Shown: piece by piece, positions 8,397 to 17,168 of the stretch | Layout of the letters: each line of letters opens with the position of its first letter | Position numbering within the stretch: the first letter of the stretch is position 1 | Assembly (NCBI GenBank): GCA_946479705.1 | Contig: CAMLHI010000001.1 | Coordinates: 1-40,104 of the forward strand | Length of the DNA stretch: 40,104 nucleotides | From: an uncultured Oxalobacteraceae bacterium | Lineage (GTDB): Bacteria > Pseudomonadota > Gammaproteobacteria > Burkholderiales > Burkholderiaceae | Direction of reading: 5' to 3' | Translations under genes and position numbers: made by a program | The notes under the pieces: model-generated | Databases searched by the model: none | What the model was told of the DNA's origin: nothing | Seen by the model: the letters and a program-made list of their open reading frames with translations, nothing else

Positions 8397-9338
8397 ATGG
8401 TCCGTCTCCTGTCCGCCGTGTTCGCGGCCCTGCTCATCGCCCTGCCGGCGCACGCGGCGCCGGCGCAGCCGCTCGCGCTGCGCGCCGATGCCATGGTGGA
8501 CGGCGCCCGCATCGAACTGGCCGACCTGGCCGTGCAGCCGGAGGGCCTGGCCCGGGTCGATCTGGGCGCCGCCCCGGCGCCGGGCCAGAGCGTGCGCCTG
8601 AGCCGCGCCGAGGTGGCCCGCCTGCTGCGCGCGCGCGGCCTGCCCTACCGGCTGGCCGACGATGGTGCGGCTGGCGTGCGGGTAACGCGCAGCGGCCTTG
8701 CCCTGCCTGGTGCCCAACTGCTCGAGGCGGCCGAGGGCTACCTGCGCGGTACGCAGGCCGGCGCCAACGCACGCATCGAGCGCCAGCCCGGCCCGCTACC
8801 CGAGCTGCTGCTCCCGCATGGCGCAGTGACGCTCAGCGTGCGTCCACCCGCGCCCGAAGCGCTGCTGCGCCGCCACCTCACGGTGTGGGTCGATATCGCC
8901 GTGGACGGTCACGCCGTGCGCAGCGCCGCGGTCGCTTTTACCCAGCGCGTGCTGCGCCCGGCCCTGGTGGCGCGGCGTCCGCTGGCGCCCGGGCAGACAC
9001 CCGGCTGCGCCGACCTCGAACTGCGCGAGATCGACATCGGCGGCTTCGACGCCGTGCTGGCGCTGCGCGACTGCGGCGCCCAGCAGGGCCGGCTGGTGCA
9101 GCCGCTCGCGGCGGGCGCGCCGCTGCAGGCACACCAGCTGCGCCAGCCCAGCGCCGTGATGCGCGGCGAGCAGGTGATGCTGGAGTTCGCGCAAGGCGCC
9201 ATCGTGCTGCAGCGCCCGGCCACGGCACTGGCCGACGGCGAGCCCGGCCAACGGATCCAGGTACGCCTGGCCAGCGCCGCCAGCGCGCTCGACGCTGAAG
9301 TTACCGGACGCAGCCGCGTCCGTATTTCCGGACCTTGA
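8397..9338 (+). CDS. flgA: P-ring assembly chaperone FlgA
   Basis: A 313-residue secreted protein, with a signal peptide ending near AHA-AP (residue 21). The last ~130 residues match the SAF-like and C-terminal barrel of FlgA: RPALVARRPLAPGQTPGCADLE, then DAVLALRDCGAQQGRLVQPLAAG, and a closing region with the pattern GQRIQVRLASAASALDAEVTG. FlgA is a periplasmic chaperone for FlgI polymerisation. It is longer than enterobacterial FlgA (about 220 residues) because of an extra N-terminal region, as in many proteobacteria outside the enterics. Position before flgH and flgI supports the role. Confidence 0.88.
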   Translation: MVRLLSAVFAALLIALPAHAAPAQPLALRADAMVDGARIELADLAVQPEGLARVDLGAAPAPGQSVRLSRAEVARLLRARGLPYRLADDGAAGVRVTRSGLALPGAQLLEAAEGYLRGTQAGANARIERQPGPLPELLLPHGAVTLSVRPPAPEALLRRHLTVWVDIAVDGHAVRSAAVAFTQRVLRPALVARRPLAPGQTPGCADLELREIDIGGFDAVLALRDCGAQQGRLVQPLAAGAPLQAHQLRQPSAVMRGEQVMLEFAQGAIVLQRPATALADGEPGQRIQVRLASAASALDAEVTGRSRVRISGP

Positions 9339-9339
9339 C

Positions 9340-9909
9340 ATGAATCGACCACTCCTGGCCTTGCTGGCCGCCCTTTTGGCCCTGCCCTGCGTGCAGGCCG
9401 ACAACCTGTACAGCGAACAGACCTTCCGTGCGCTGGCCGCCGACAAGCGCGCACGCCTGCCCGGCGACGTACTCACCGTGCTGATCGCCGAATCCTCCAG
9501 CGCCGTCACCAGTGCCGACGCGGCCCTGCAAAAGCACGACAGCGTCGGCGTGGACGTGGCGGCCGACCGCCACAAGCATGACGCCAAGGCCGGCGTCAAC
9601 AACAGCTTCAGTGGCGGCGGCACCATTCAGCGCGCCGGCAAGCTGCTGGCCCAGATGAGCGTGCAGGTGACCGGTGTGGCGCCCAACGGCGACCTGCTGG
9701 TGGCCGGCGAACAGAGCGTCGAGATCAATGCCGACCGCCAGAAGATCCGGGTCGAGGGCCGCGTGCGTCCGATCGACATCCAGGACAACAATACCGTGTT
9801 CTCGTTCCGCCTGGCCGAGGCCAAGGTCAGCTACCTGGGCGACGGCGCGCTGGCCGACCGCCAGCGCCCCGGCCTGCTGTCGCGCTTTTTCATCTGGGCG
9901 GGCCTGTGA
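9340..9909 (+). CDS. flgH: L-ring protein FlgH, short and with an atypical lipobox
   Basis: A 189-residue FlgH-like protein; the family is usually 220-240 residues. The conserved part runs from LYSEQTFRALAADKRA through RLPGDVLTVLIAESSSA to the end, with the typical VSYLGDGALADRQRPG and final FFIWAGL. FlgH is the outer-membrane L ring. The N-terminal signal LLALLALPCVQA has a cysteine but with proline just before it, which is not a normal lipoprotein site; cleavage after VQA by signal peptidase I is an alternative. If so, the ring would lack its usual lipid anchor. The stop overlaps the flgI GTG start. Confidence 0.92.
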   Translation: MNRPLLALLAALLALPCVQADNLYSEQTFRALAADKRARLPGDVLTVLIAESSSAVTSADAALQKHDSVGVDVAADRHKHDAKAGVNNSFSGGGTIQRAGKLLAQMSVQVTGVAPNGDLLVAGEQSVEINADRQKIRVEGRVRPIDIQDNNTVFSFRLAEAKVSYLGDGALADRQRPGLLSRFFIWAGL

Positions 9910-11012
9910 AGCGCGCCGCCCTGCTGCTGGCATGCGCCCTGCTGGCATCGACCGGCGCCAGCGCGGCCGTGCGCCTGAAGGACATCGGCCGCTTCGCCGG
10001 CTGGCGCGACAATGCCCTGATCGGCTACGGCATCGTCACCGGCCTGGCCGGCACCGGCGACTCGCCCGGCAACCGCGCCACCGGCCAGTCGCTGTCGAAC
10101 ATGCTGGCCCAGTTCAATGTGGCGGTGCCGCCCCAGGACATCGCCAGCCGCAACGTGGCGGCGGTGATGATCACCGCGCGCCTGCCGGCGGTGGCCCGTC
10201 CCGGCGACACCCTGGACGTGACCGTGACCTCGGCCGGCGACGCGCGCAGCCTGGCCGGCGGCGCCCTGCTGATGGCGCCCCTGATGGGCCCGAACCAGAA
10301 AGTGTACGCACTGGCCCAGGGCGCGCTGTTCGTGGGCGGCTACAAGTTCGAAGCCAACGGCAACGTCGCGCAGAAGAACCATCCGACGGTCGGCTCGATC
10401 CCGGCCGGCGCCACCGTGGAAGCGGGCGTGCAGGCACAGATCCTGGCGGCCGACAACACGCTCACGTTCAGCCTGTCCGAACCGGACTACACCACCGCCG
10501 CGCGCGTGGCCGAGGCGATCAACCGCGCCCTGCACCGCACCGTGGCGCACGCGGGCGACGCCGAAGGAGTGCGCATCCAGGTACCCGAGGAATCGCTGGC
10601 GCGCCTGGTCGACTTCGTCGCCAGTATCGAAAAGCTCAGCGTGGAACCGGACAACCGCGCGCGCGTGGTGGTCGACGAGCGCACCGGCACGGTCGTGTCG
10701 GGCGGCGAAGTGCGCATCGCCAGCGTGGTCATCTCGCATGGCGACCTGAAGCTGTCGATCGTCACCGACAACACCGTCTCGCAGCCGCTGCTGGTGCGCC
10801 AGACCGGCGCGGACGTGCGCACCGAAGTGGTGGCCAATTCGCGCATCGGCGTGAGCGAGCGCGAAACCGGCCTGGTGAGCGCGTCCAACAACACGGTGGC
10901 GGACCTGATCCAGGCGCTCACCCGCATCAAGACCAGCACGCGCGACATCATTTCGATCCTGCGCGCCGTCAAGACCGCGGGCGCGCTGCATGCGGACCTG
11001 CTGATCCAGTAA
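9906..11012 (+). CDS. flgI: P-ring protein FlgI
   Basis: A 368-residue FlgI of normal length. A signal peptide ends near ASTGASA-AV (residue 20). Family hallmarks follow: VRLKDIGRFAGWRDNALIGY, GLVTGLAGTGDSP-type start (here GIVTGLAGTGDSPGN), ALAQGALFVGGYKF, and the C-terminal NNTVADLIQALTRIK. FlgI forms the periplasmic P ring around the rod. The start is GTG, sharing four bases with the flgH stop (GTGA), which implies coupled translation. Confidence 0.96.
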   Translation: MKRAALLLACALLASTGASAAVRLKDIGRFAGWRDNALIGYGIVTGLAGTGDSPGNRATGQSLSNMLAQFNVAVPPQDIASRNVAAVMITARLPAVARPGDTLDVTVTSAGDARSLAGGALLMAPLMGPNQKVYALAQGALFVGGYKFEANGNVAQKNHPTVGSIPAGATVEAGVQAQILAADNTLTFSLSEPDYTTAARVAEAINRALHRTVAHAGDAEGVRIQVPEESLARLVDFVASIEKLSVEPDNRARVVVDERTGTVVSGGEVRIASVVISHGDLKLSIVTDNTVSQPLLVRQTGADVRTEVVANSRIGVSERETGLVSASNNTVADLIQALTRIKTSTRDIISILRAVKTAGALHADLLIQ

Positions 11013-11033
11013 TTCAACCACGAGAGGACTTTC

Positions 11034-11417
11034 ATGTTCGGCCAAAACGAAGAGACCACGCTGGCGCTGGCGCGGGTGGCGCTGGATGCCGCCAGCCTGC
11101 GCCACGAGGCGATCTCGCACAACATCGCCAATGTCAACAGCCCGGGATTCCGGCCGCTGCGCGTCGATTTCGAACGCCAGCTGGACGCGCTGCGCGGGCA
11201 ATTGAACAGCGGCGCGCCGCTCGCCCAGGCCGACCTTGCCGGCCTGCGTCCGGTGCTTGAGCGCGGCCCGGCGCCGCTCGACGGCGACCGCAGCGCCCTG
11301 CTGGACATGGAAGTGGCCGCCATGGCGCAGAACACCGTGCATTACCAGGCCCTGCTCAAGGCGCTCGACAAGCACCTGGCGATCATCGGCACCGCCGTCA
11401 ACGAAGGAAAACGATAA
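11034..11417 (+). CDS. flgB: Proximal rod protein FlgB
   Basis: A 127-residue FlgB. The N-terminal half carries the rod signature RHEAISHNIANVNSPGFRPL and the C-terminal helix contains MEVAAMAQNTVHYQALLKAL. FlgB is the rod subunit nearest the MS ring, assembling on FliE. An AGAGGA box lies 7-8 bases upstream of the ATG. The stop directly abuts the flgC start. Together with flgC and fliE it forms the common three-gene rod block. Confidence 0.94.
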   Translation: MFGQNEETTLALARVALDAASLRHEAISHNIANVNSPGFRPLRVDFERQLDALRGQLNSGAPLAQADLAGLRPVLERGPAPLDGDRSALLDMEVAAMAQNTVHYQALLKALDKHLAIIGTAVNEGKR

Positions 11418-11855
11418 ATGGACTACCGCAACGCCTTCGCCATCAGCGCGAGCGGCATGAACGTCGAGAAGACCCGCATCGACACTGTCGCGGCCAACCT
11501 GGCCAACATCCATTCCACCCGCGGCCCGGACGGCAAGCCGTTCCAGCCGCTGACGGTCAAATCGACCGAAGCGCGCGCCAGCTTCGCGGCCGGCTTCAGC
11601 CAGCTCGCCACGCTGCAGCTGCGCGGCGCCCAGGTGCTGCGCATCGAGCCGACCAACGCGCTGCCGCGCCAGGTGTACGAACCGGGCCATCCGGATGCCG
11701 ACGACAAGGGCTATGTCGCCCTGCCCGGCGTCAACCAGGTGACCGAAATGGTCAACCTGTCGAGCGCCCTGCGCGCCTACGAGGCCAATGTGGTGGCGAT
11801 GAACGCCGCCAAGACCATGGCGCTCAAGGCGCTCGAGCTGGGAGGCGGACGATGA
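11418..11855 (+). CDS. flgC: Proximal rod protein FlgC
   Basis: A 145-residue FlgC with the N-terminal pattern AFAISASGMNVEKTRIDTVA followed by ANLANIHSTRGPDGKPFQPL, the proline-rich GYVALPGVNQVTEMVNL and a C-terminal helix RAYEANVVAMNAAKTMALKA. It is a proximal rod subunit and of the expected length (about 135-150). The ATG follows the flgB stop without a gap, with GAAGGAAAA upstream inside flgB. Its last bases ATGA hold the fliE start. Confidence 0.95.
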   Translation: MDYRNAFAISASGMNVEKTRIDTVAANLANIHSTRGPDGKPFQPLTVKSTEARASFAAGFSQLATLQLRGAQVLRIEPTNALPRQVYEPGHPDADDKGYVALPGVNQVTEMVNLSSALRAYEANVVAMNAAKTMALKALELGGGR

Positions 11856-12151
11856 GCGTCGAGGCGATCGCCTTCCTGCCGGCCCTGAGCATGCCGGCCG
11901 CGCCGGCGCTGGAAGCGGCCAGTGCACCCGGCAACCAGTTCGCGGCCTGGTTCGGCCAGCAGCTCGAAGGCGTCAACAGCCAGCTGGGCGTGGCCGAACA
12001 GGGCGTACGCCGCCTGGCCGCCGGCGACACCGCCAACCTGCACCAGATCATGATCGATCTCGAACAGGCCAAACTGTCGCTGCAGCTGGCCATGCAGGTG
12101 CGCTCCCACATGCTCGATGCGTATCGCGAGCTGATGCAGATGCAGATGTAA
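11852..12151 (+). CDS. fliE: MS ring-rod junction protein FliE
   Basis: A 99-residue FliE. The C-terminal two thirds have the family core: FAAWFGQQLEGVNSQLGVAE, then DTANLHQIMIDLEQAKLSLQ and a final helix of methionine- and glutamine-rich residues. FliE joins the FliF ring and export gate to the rod and is the first exported rod component. It starts inside the flgC stop (ATGA overlap) and is followed 12 bases later by fliF. Confidence 0.93.
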   Translation: MSVEAIAFLPALSMPAAPALEAASAPGNQFAAWFGQQLEGVNSQLGVAEQGVRRLAAGDTANLHQIMIDLEQAKLSLQLAMQVRSHMLDAYRELMQMQM

Positions 12152-12163
12152 GGACCTTCCCAC

Positions 12164-13573
12164 GTGAATCAATTTCAAGCATTCTGGCAGCGCCTGGACG
12201 GCCGCGCGCGCTTCGGCCTGGCCAGCGGCGTGCTGCTGATCGGCGCGCTCGCCATCGCGCTCGGGCTGATGCTGCGCACCGATTACCAGGTCCTGTTCGC
12301 CGGCCTGGCGCAGCAGGACGCCGCCACCATCACCGCCGAACTCGACAAGCTCAAGACGCCCTACCGCCTCGACGGCGACGGCAACACCATCCTGGTCCCG
12401 GCCGATATCGTGCACCGGACCCGTCTCAAGCTGGTCGACAAGGAGCTGCCGCTGCGCGGCGCGGTCGGCCTGGAGCTGTTCAACTCGAGCGAAGTCGGGA
12501 TGACCGAGTTCACCCAGAAGGTCAATTACCAGCGCGCCCTGCAGGGCGAACTGACGCGCACCATCCAGTCGCTGGACGAGGTGCAGTCGGTGCGCGTGCA
12601 CCTGGTGCTGGCCGAGCAGGGACTGTTCCGCAAGGACGTCAAGAACGCCAAGGCATCGATCTCGCTGGCACTGAAGCCGGGCCGTACCCTGGAAGCGGCC
12701 CAGGTGCAGGGCATCCAGCGCCTGGTGGGCGCGGCGGTACCCGACATCAAGCCGGCCGACGTCACCATCGTCGACCAGCGCGGGCTCGCGCTCACACGCC
12801 GGAATGCCGATGGCGCCGACGCGCCGGACGGCGCCGACAGCCTGGACGACAAGCGCGCGCTCGAAGCCTATCTGCTCAAGAAAGTCACGGCGGTACTCGA
12901 GCGCGCCGTCGGGGCCGAACAGAGCATCGCCAGCGTCGACGTGAGCCTGAGCACCGCGGCCACCAAGACCACCACCGAAAGCGTGGTGGGCAACGGCACC
13001 GACGCGGACCGGCGCGCCACCGGCACCCTGGTGCGCGAGCGCACCGTCAGCCGCGATGGCCCGGCCGACGGCCAGGCCGCCCAATCCGGCACCGTGAGCC
13101 ACGAAGCGGACTATCAGGTCGGGCGCAAGGTCGAACAGGTGGTGGCCGGCGCCGGCGCGATCAACCGCATCAATGTCGCCGTGGTGGTCAAGGGCAGCCA
13201 CCCGGCCGAACAGCTCGAGCGCCTGAAAGCCGTCGTGGCCGCCGCGGCCGGCATCAGCGCCGCGCGCGGCGATATCGTCACCGTCTATGGCATGGACCAG
13301 GTGGCCGCAGCGCCGGCACAGCCGCCGACCGTTGCCGCGCCCGAGCCGCCGGCAGCTGCGGCGGAACCACAGGCGCCGGCGCGCAATGCATGGGTACTGG
13401 CCGTGCTGGGCGCCCTGCTGGCCGCCGCCATCATTGCCCTGCTGGTACGGCGTGCGCGCCCGCGCGCCGCCGTGCCGACGCTGTCGCTGGCCGAACGCCA
13501 GGCCGCCCTGGCGCAGGTCAGGCGCTGGCTGGCCGACGCACCGGCCGTCCCGCTCGAGCAGGAGCGCCTGTAA
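12164..13573 (+). CDS. fliF: MS-ring protein FliF, shortened
   Basis: A 469-residue FliF; typical proteins are 540-570. An N-terminal membrane segment (about 17-38) precedes the YscJ/FliF ring-building domain, with the hallmarks YQVLFAGLAQQDAATI, FNSSEVGMTEFTQKVNYQRA and LQGELTRTIQSLDEVQSVRV. The second periplasmic domain includes SHEADYQVGRKVEQV. An Ala/Pro-rich stretch is followed by the second membrane segment at about 408-428. The cytoplasmic tail of about 40 residues keeps a short helix (SLAERQAALAQVRRWL) that would bind FliG. The GTG start has AAGGA nine bases upstream; no nearby ATG fits. The stop overlaps the next gene. Confidence 0.94.
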   Translation: MNQFQAFWQRLDGRARFGLASGVLLIGALAIALGLMLRTDYQVLFAGLAQQDAATITAELDKLKTPYRLDGDGNTILVPADIVHRTRLKLVDKELPLRGAVGLELFNSSEVGMTEFTQKVNYQRALQGELTRTIQSLDEVQSVRVHLVLAEQGLFRKDVKNAKASISLALKPGRTLEAAQVQGIQRLVGAAVPDIKPADVTIVDQRGLALTRRNADGADAPDGADSLDDKRALEAYLLKKVTAVLERAVGAEQSIASVDVSLSTAATKTTTESVVGNGTDADRRATGTLVRERTVSRDGPADGQAAQSGTVSHEADYQVGRKVEQVVAGAGAINRINVAVVVKGSHPAEQLERLKAVVAAAAGISAARGDIVTVYGMDQVAAAPAQPPTVAAPEPPAAAAEPQAPARNAWVLAVLGALLAAAIIALLVRRARPRAAVPTLSLAERQAALAQVRRWLADAPAVPLEQERL

Positions 13574-13998
13574 TGCCGGGCCAGCGCCAGGCAGCGCTGC
13601 TGCTGCACGCCCTGGGCGATGCGGACCGCGACTGGATCCTCGCCCAGATCGTGCCGGCGCAGGCAAACAGCCTGCGCGGCCACCTGGACGAATTGAATGC
13701 GCTCGGCATTCCGGCCGACCCGGTGCTGGCGCGCCAGGCGATCGCGCTGGCCGGCAGCGACCCGCTGGACGTGATCGCCGCGGCCAGCGTCGAGCAGCTT
13801 GCCCAGGTGCTCGACGGCGAACCGGGCTGGCTGGTGGGCGCCGTGCTGCGCCTGCATGCCTGGCCGTGGGCAGCGCAATATTCCGCGCAGCGCGCCGCCG
13901 CCGGCCTGGCGGCCATCGCGCCGGCGGCCGACCAGTTGCCCGCCGCCGCCGCGCAGCGCCTGCTCGGCCATCTGGCCGCGCGGCTGGAAGCGCCATGA
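13573..13998 (+). CDS. fliG: Short FliG-like protein lacking the torque domain
   Basis: A 141-residue protein in the exact place of fliG (between fliF and fliI). The first 40 residues (RQAALLLHALGDADRDWILA) resemble the FliG N-terminal repeat that binds FliF. Residues about 62-120 (VIAAASVEQLAQVLDGEPGW, LVGAVLRLHAWPWAAQY) resemble the FliG middle domain, but the EHPQR motif that contacts FliM is replaced by GEPGW. FliG normally has about 330 residues; the C-terminal domain with the charged torque helix is absent. There is no frameshift to explain it: the frame closes at TGA inside the fliI start. It could instead be an unrelated linker protein; resemblance was judged by eye. Start ATG overlaps the fliF TAA. 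Confidence 0.6.
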   Translation: MPGQRQAALLLHALGDADRDWILAQIVPAQANSLRGHLDELNALGIPADPVLARQAIALAGSDPLDVIAAASVEQLAQVLDGEPGWLVGAVLRLHAWPWAAQYSAQRAAAGLAAIAPAADQLPAAAAQRLLGHLAARLEAP

Positions 13999-15311
13999 TG
14001 CAGCATTACCTCGACGCCGTGCGCGCGGCCACCCTGGTGCGCCGGATAGGACAGGTGCGCAAGATCGCCGGCCTGTCGATCGAATCGTCCGGACCGGACG
14101 CGCTGGTCGGCGAGATCTGCCATATCGTGCCGCGCCACGGCGCGCCGCTGCGCGCCGAAGTGGTGGGCCTGGACGGCCAGCGCGTCATGCTCATGCCCTA
14201 CGGCGAACTGCATGGCATCGGTATCGGCAGCGAAGTCATCGCCACCGGCACGCTGCCGCGCATCGCGGTGGGCCCTGAACTGCTGGGGCGGGTGGTCAAC
14301 GCCTTCGGCGAACCGATCGACGGCAAGCCCGCACCGGCGCCGGCCGACGACCGCCCGCTCAAGGCCGCGCCGCTCAATCCGCTGTCGCGCCCCCCGGTGA
14401 CGACGATCATGGACACCGGGGTGCGCTGCATCGATGCCATGCTCACCCTCGGCCGCGGCCAGCGCGTGGGCATCTTCGCCGGCAGCGGCGTGGGAAAAAG
14501 TACCCTGCTCGGCATGATCGCGCGCCATACGCGCGCCGACGTGAACGTGATCGCCCTGATCGGCGAACGCGGGCGCGAGGTGCGGGAATTCATCGAGCGC
14601 CAGCTGGGCGAGGAAGGCTTGCGCCGCTCGGTGGTGGTGGTGGCCACGTCCGACCAGCCGGCGCTGGCGCGCGCGCGCGCCGCCTACGCCGCCACCGCCA
14701 TCGCCGAGTACTTCCGCGACGCCGGCAAGCAGGTGATGCTGACCATGGATTCGGTCACCCGCTTCGCCATGGCGCGGCGCGAGATCGGCCTGTCGATCGG
14801 CGAACCGCCCACGGCGCGCGGCTATACGCCATCGGTGTTTGCCGAACTGCCGGAACTGTGCGAACGCTGCGGCACCGCCGACAGCGGCGGCGCCATCACC
14901 GCCCTGTACACGGTGCTGGTCGAGGGCGACGACTTCAACGAGCCCATTTCCGACATGCTGCGCGCCACGCTGGACGGCCACATCATGCTCACGCGCCGCC
15001 TGGCGCAGCAGGGCCACTACCCCGCCATCGACGTGCTGCACAGCGTCAGCCGCCTGTTCGGCGACCTGGCCGCCGACGACGAACGCCAGCTGGTGCACGA
15101 GGCGCTGGAAGCGATCGCGGTGTACGAGCGCAACCGCCAGCTGATCGACATGGGCGCCTACCGCGCCGGCAGCAGCGCCGAGATCGACCGCGCCATGGCG
15201 CTATGGCCTGCCCTGACCGCCTTTCTGCGCCAGCGCGACGGCGGCATCGCGCGCGCCAGCGCCATCGCCGCGCTGCGCCAGGCCATGGCCGCGCCGGGAG
15301 CGGCGCCATGA
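13995..15311 (+). CDS. fliI: Flagellar export ATPase FliI
   Basis: A 438-residue FliI. The Walker A loop GSGVGKST is at 163-170, and Walker B lies at VMLTMD (247-252). The export-ATPase signatures ALIGERGREVREFIE and FNEPISDMLRATLDGHIML are intact. The protein powers substrate unfolding at the export gate with FliH and FliJ. It starts at ATGATG; the first ATG overlaps the previous stop, and the second, three bases later, is also possible. Its partner fliH is not in the usual place just upstream but on the other strand at 21776-22492. Confidence 0.96.
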   Translation: MMQHYLDAVRAATLVRRIGQVRKIAGLSIESSGPDALVGEICHIVPRHGAPLRAEVVGLDGQRVMLMPYGELHGIGIGSEVIATGTLPRIAVGPELLGRVVNAFGEPIDGKPAPAPADDRPLKAAPLNPLSRPPVTTIMDTGVRCIDAMLTLGRGQRVGIFAGSGVGKSTLLGMIARHTRADVNVIALIGERGREVREFIERQLGEEGLRRSVVVVATSDQPALARARAAYAATAIAEYFRDAGKQVMLTMDSVTRFAMARREIGLSIGEPPTARGYTPSVFAELPELCERCGTADSGGAITALYTVLVEGDDFNEPISDMLRATLDGHIMLTRRLAQQGHYPAIDVLHSVSRLFGDLAADDERQLVHEALEAIAVYERNRQLIDMGAYRAGSSAEIDRAMALWPALTAFLRQRDGGIARASAIAALRQAMAAPGAAP

Positions 15312-15775
15312 CGCGCGACCGCCGCGGCTTCGCCTACGCGCTCGAACCGGTGCGTAGCGTGACCGCCTGGAACATCGATGAACTGGCTCGCGAGCTGGTC
15401 CGCCACCATGCGCTGGCCGCGGAGCTGGAGCGCGAGGCGGACGGCCTCGCGGCGGCGCTGGGCGCGGCGCGCGCCCAGGCCCTGGCCCAGCGCGCCAACC
15501 ACCTGCGCCTCGACGTCGGCGCGCAACGCCTGGCCCACGTGTACATGGTCCAGGTGCAGCAGCAACTGGTCGCCGCGCAGCTCAAGCGGGATGAGGCGCG
15601 GGCCGAACGCGACCGGGTACAGGAGCAACTCACCCAGGCGCGCCGCTTCGGCGACAGCCTGGAGCGCGACCGCGACAACGCGCTGGCGGAGCACGACAGC
15701 CACATGGCCAAACTCGGGTACCGGCAGACGGACGACATCTGGCTGCAACGCCTGCACTGGAAGGAGAAAGCATGA
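15308..15775 (+). CDS. fliJ: Export ATPase stalk protein FliJ
   Basis: A 155-residue, highly charged, mostly helical protein typical of FliJ, with a long coiled coil (about 25-140, rich in Ala, Glu, Arg and Gln) and no membrane segment. It has little sequence identity with the enteric protein, but length, coiled coil and position between fliI and a fliK-like gene support the call. FliJ sits in the centre of the FliI ring and couples it to FlhA. Starts in the fliI stop (ATGA) and its own stop overlaps the next start. Confidence 0.85.
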   Translation: MTRDRRGFAYALEPVRSVTAWNIDELARELVRHHALAAELEREADGLAAALGAARAQALAQRANHLRLDVGAQRLAHVYMVQVQQQLVAAQLKRDEARAERDRVQEQLTQARRFGDSLERDRDNALAEHDSHMAKLGYRQTDDIWLQRLHWKEKA

Positions 15776-16776
15776 CCCGCATCGCCCCCTCGCCCGGCTG
15801 GGCAGACGACCGCAACGCCGCCCAGCGGCGCACCGACGCCGACAATCAACGCGACAACTGGCTGCGCCAGATGGAAATGGCCCTGCTGGACGGAGGCGGC
15901 CAGGGCGCGGCGGCGGCGCCCGCGCCCGCCCCCGTACCCGCATCCAGGCCGGTGCGGCACGCCAGCGCACTCCTGCACCCGCTGGCCGGCGCCAGGGCAG
16001 TGGAGGTCGAGCCTGGCGAGCCGCCCGCCGCGGACGATGCAGCGCCGGCCGCCGAGGCTGATACACACAAGGGCAGGCCCGCCGCGCGCCACGGTGCGCC
16101 GGCCGACGCCAGCGCCGTTGAATCCGTACAGCGCGGCAGCGGTGCGCCGGCCGACACAGGCGCTGTGCCTTCGCCTTCGCCTGCTCCTTCGCCTGCTCCT
16201 TCGCCTGCGTCCGCGGATGCGCCGGCAGCCGGCGCGCTGCCATTCGAGGCGTACCCCACCGCCCCTGCCATGGCGACCGCGCGCGCAACGATCGCGGACC
16301 AGGGCGGCGTACCGCCGCCGGCCGGCCCCGGCGCACGCATCCTCGGCGCGGGCGAGCCCGTCCGCACAATCGGGGCAGCGGCGCCGCGCATCGCCACCTT
16401 GGCACGCGTCGCCGCCCCGGCCCTGGCCGCGCTGCCCGCGCCAGTGCCGCCGGGCGCCGCCACGGACGCCGACGAAGCCGCGCATGCCTCCAACGGCGAG
16501 ACGGCAGCGGACAAACCCCACTGGCAAAAGCGCATGCTGCACATGAGCACCGAGGGCAACGAGGTCGATGTATGGATCCGCGATGCCGCCCTGCCGCACG
16601 CGCACACCGCCACGCTGGTTGCCCGGCTGGCCGGCGAAGTCGCCGCCATGGGGCTGCGCCTACGCCAGACCACCCTGAACGGCAAGCCGCTCGCCCCCGC
16701 CGCCGGGCCGCATGAATACGCGTCCGCCCCTCTTCCACCGTCATCCCCACAGGAGTCTTCCGATGGCACTCGATAG
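15772..16776 (+). CDS. fliK: FliK-like hook-length control protein
   Basis: A 334-residue protein dominated by Ala/Pro-rich disordered sequence (about 40-245), including a 12-base tandem repeat near 16168-16210 that codes Ser-Pro-Ala-Pro. The last 90 residues form a more ordered region with GNEVDVWIRDAALPHAHT and LVARLAGEVAAMGLRLRQTT, which resembles the Flg_hook domain at the end of FliK. FliK acts as a molecular ruler, ends hook growth and triggers the FlhB switch. Low overall conservation is normal for this family; position between fliJ and flgD is the strongest support. Its last 14 bases overlap the start of flgD. Confidence 0.72.
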   Translation: MTRIAPSPGWADDRNAAQRRTDADNQRDNWLRQMEMALLDGGGQGAAAAPAPAPVPASRPVRHASALLHPLAGARAVEVEPGEPPAADDAAPAAEADTHKGRPAARHGAPADASAVESVQRGSGAPADTGAVPSPSPAPSPAPSPASADAPAAGALPFEAYPTAPAMATARATIADQGGVPPPAGPGARILGAGEPVRTIGAAAPRIATLARVAAPALAALPAPVPPGAATDADEAAHASNGETAADKPHWQKRMLHMSTEGNEVDVWIRDAALPHAHTATLVARLAGEVAAMGLRLRQTTLNGKPLAPAAGPHEYASAPLPPSSPQESSDGTR

Positions 16777-17158
16777 CGTTCCGCCAGCCGCCGCTGGCGC
16801 CAGCAACCAGATCAACCAGCAAGACTTCCTGCGCATCCTGCTGACCCAGCTGAACCAGCAGAATCCGCTCAAGCCGATGGATAACACGGCCTTCGTGGCG
16901 CAGCTGGCGCAGTTCTCGCAACTCGAACAAAGCCTGCAGATGGTGAGCAACCTGAATCAGCTCAATGCCACCCAAGTCGCCTCGCAGACCGTGAGCCTGC
17001 TGGGCAAGACGGTTGACGTCATCAAGGACAACAGCTTCTCCACCGGCCAGGTGATCGGCATCTCGGTCGGCGGCAGCAGCCCTATGCTGACCGTGCGGCC
17101 AGCCAGCGGCGACGACATCAGCGGTGTGGCGCGCAAAGAAATTTTCAATATTCGATAG
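16763..17158 (+). CDS. flgD: Hook cap / scaffold protein FlgD, short form
   Basis: A 131-residue FlgD. It keeps the N-terminal domain with NQQDFLRILLTQLNQQNPLK and NTAFVAQLAQFSQLEQSLQM, then a small part of the beta-rich region after ASQTVSLLGKTVDV. The enteric protein has about 230 residues; the FN3-like insert is missing, as in other short FlgD proteins. FlgD caps the growing hook. The start has AGGAG seven bases upstream and lies inside the end of the fliK-like gene. It precedes flgE, the usual order. Confidence 0.93.
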   Translation: MALDSVPPAAAGASNQINQQDFLRILLTQLNQQNPLKPMDNTAFVAQLAQFSQLEQSLQMVSNLNQLNATQVASQTVSLLGKTVDVIKDNSFSTGQVIGISVGGSSPMLTVRPASGDDISGVARKEIFNIR

Positions 17159-17168
17159 AGGCCACAGC

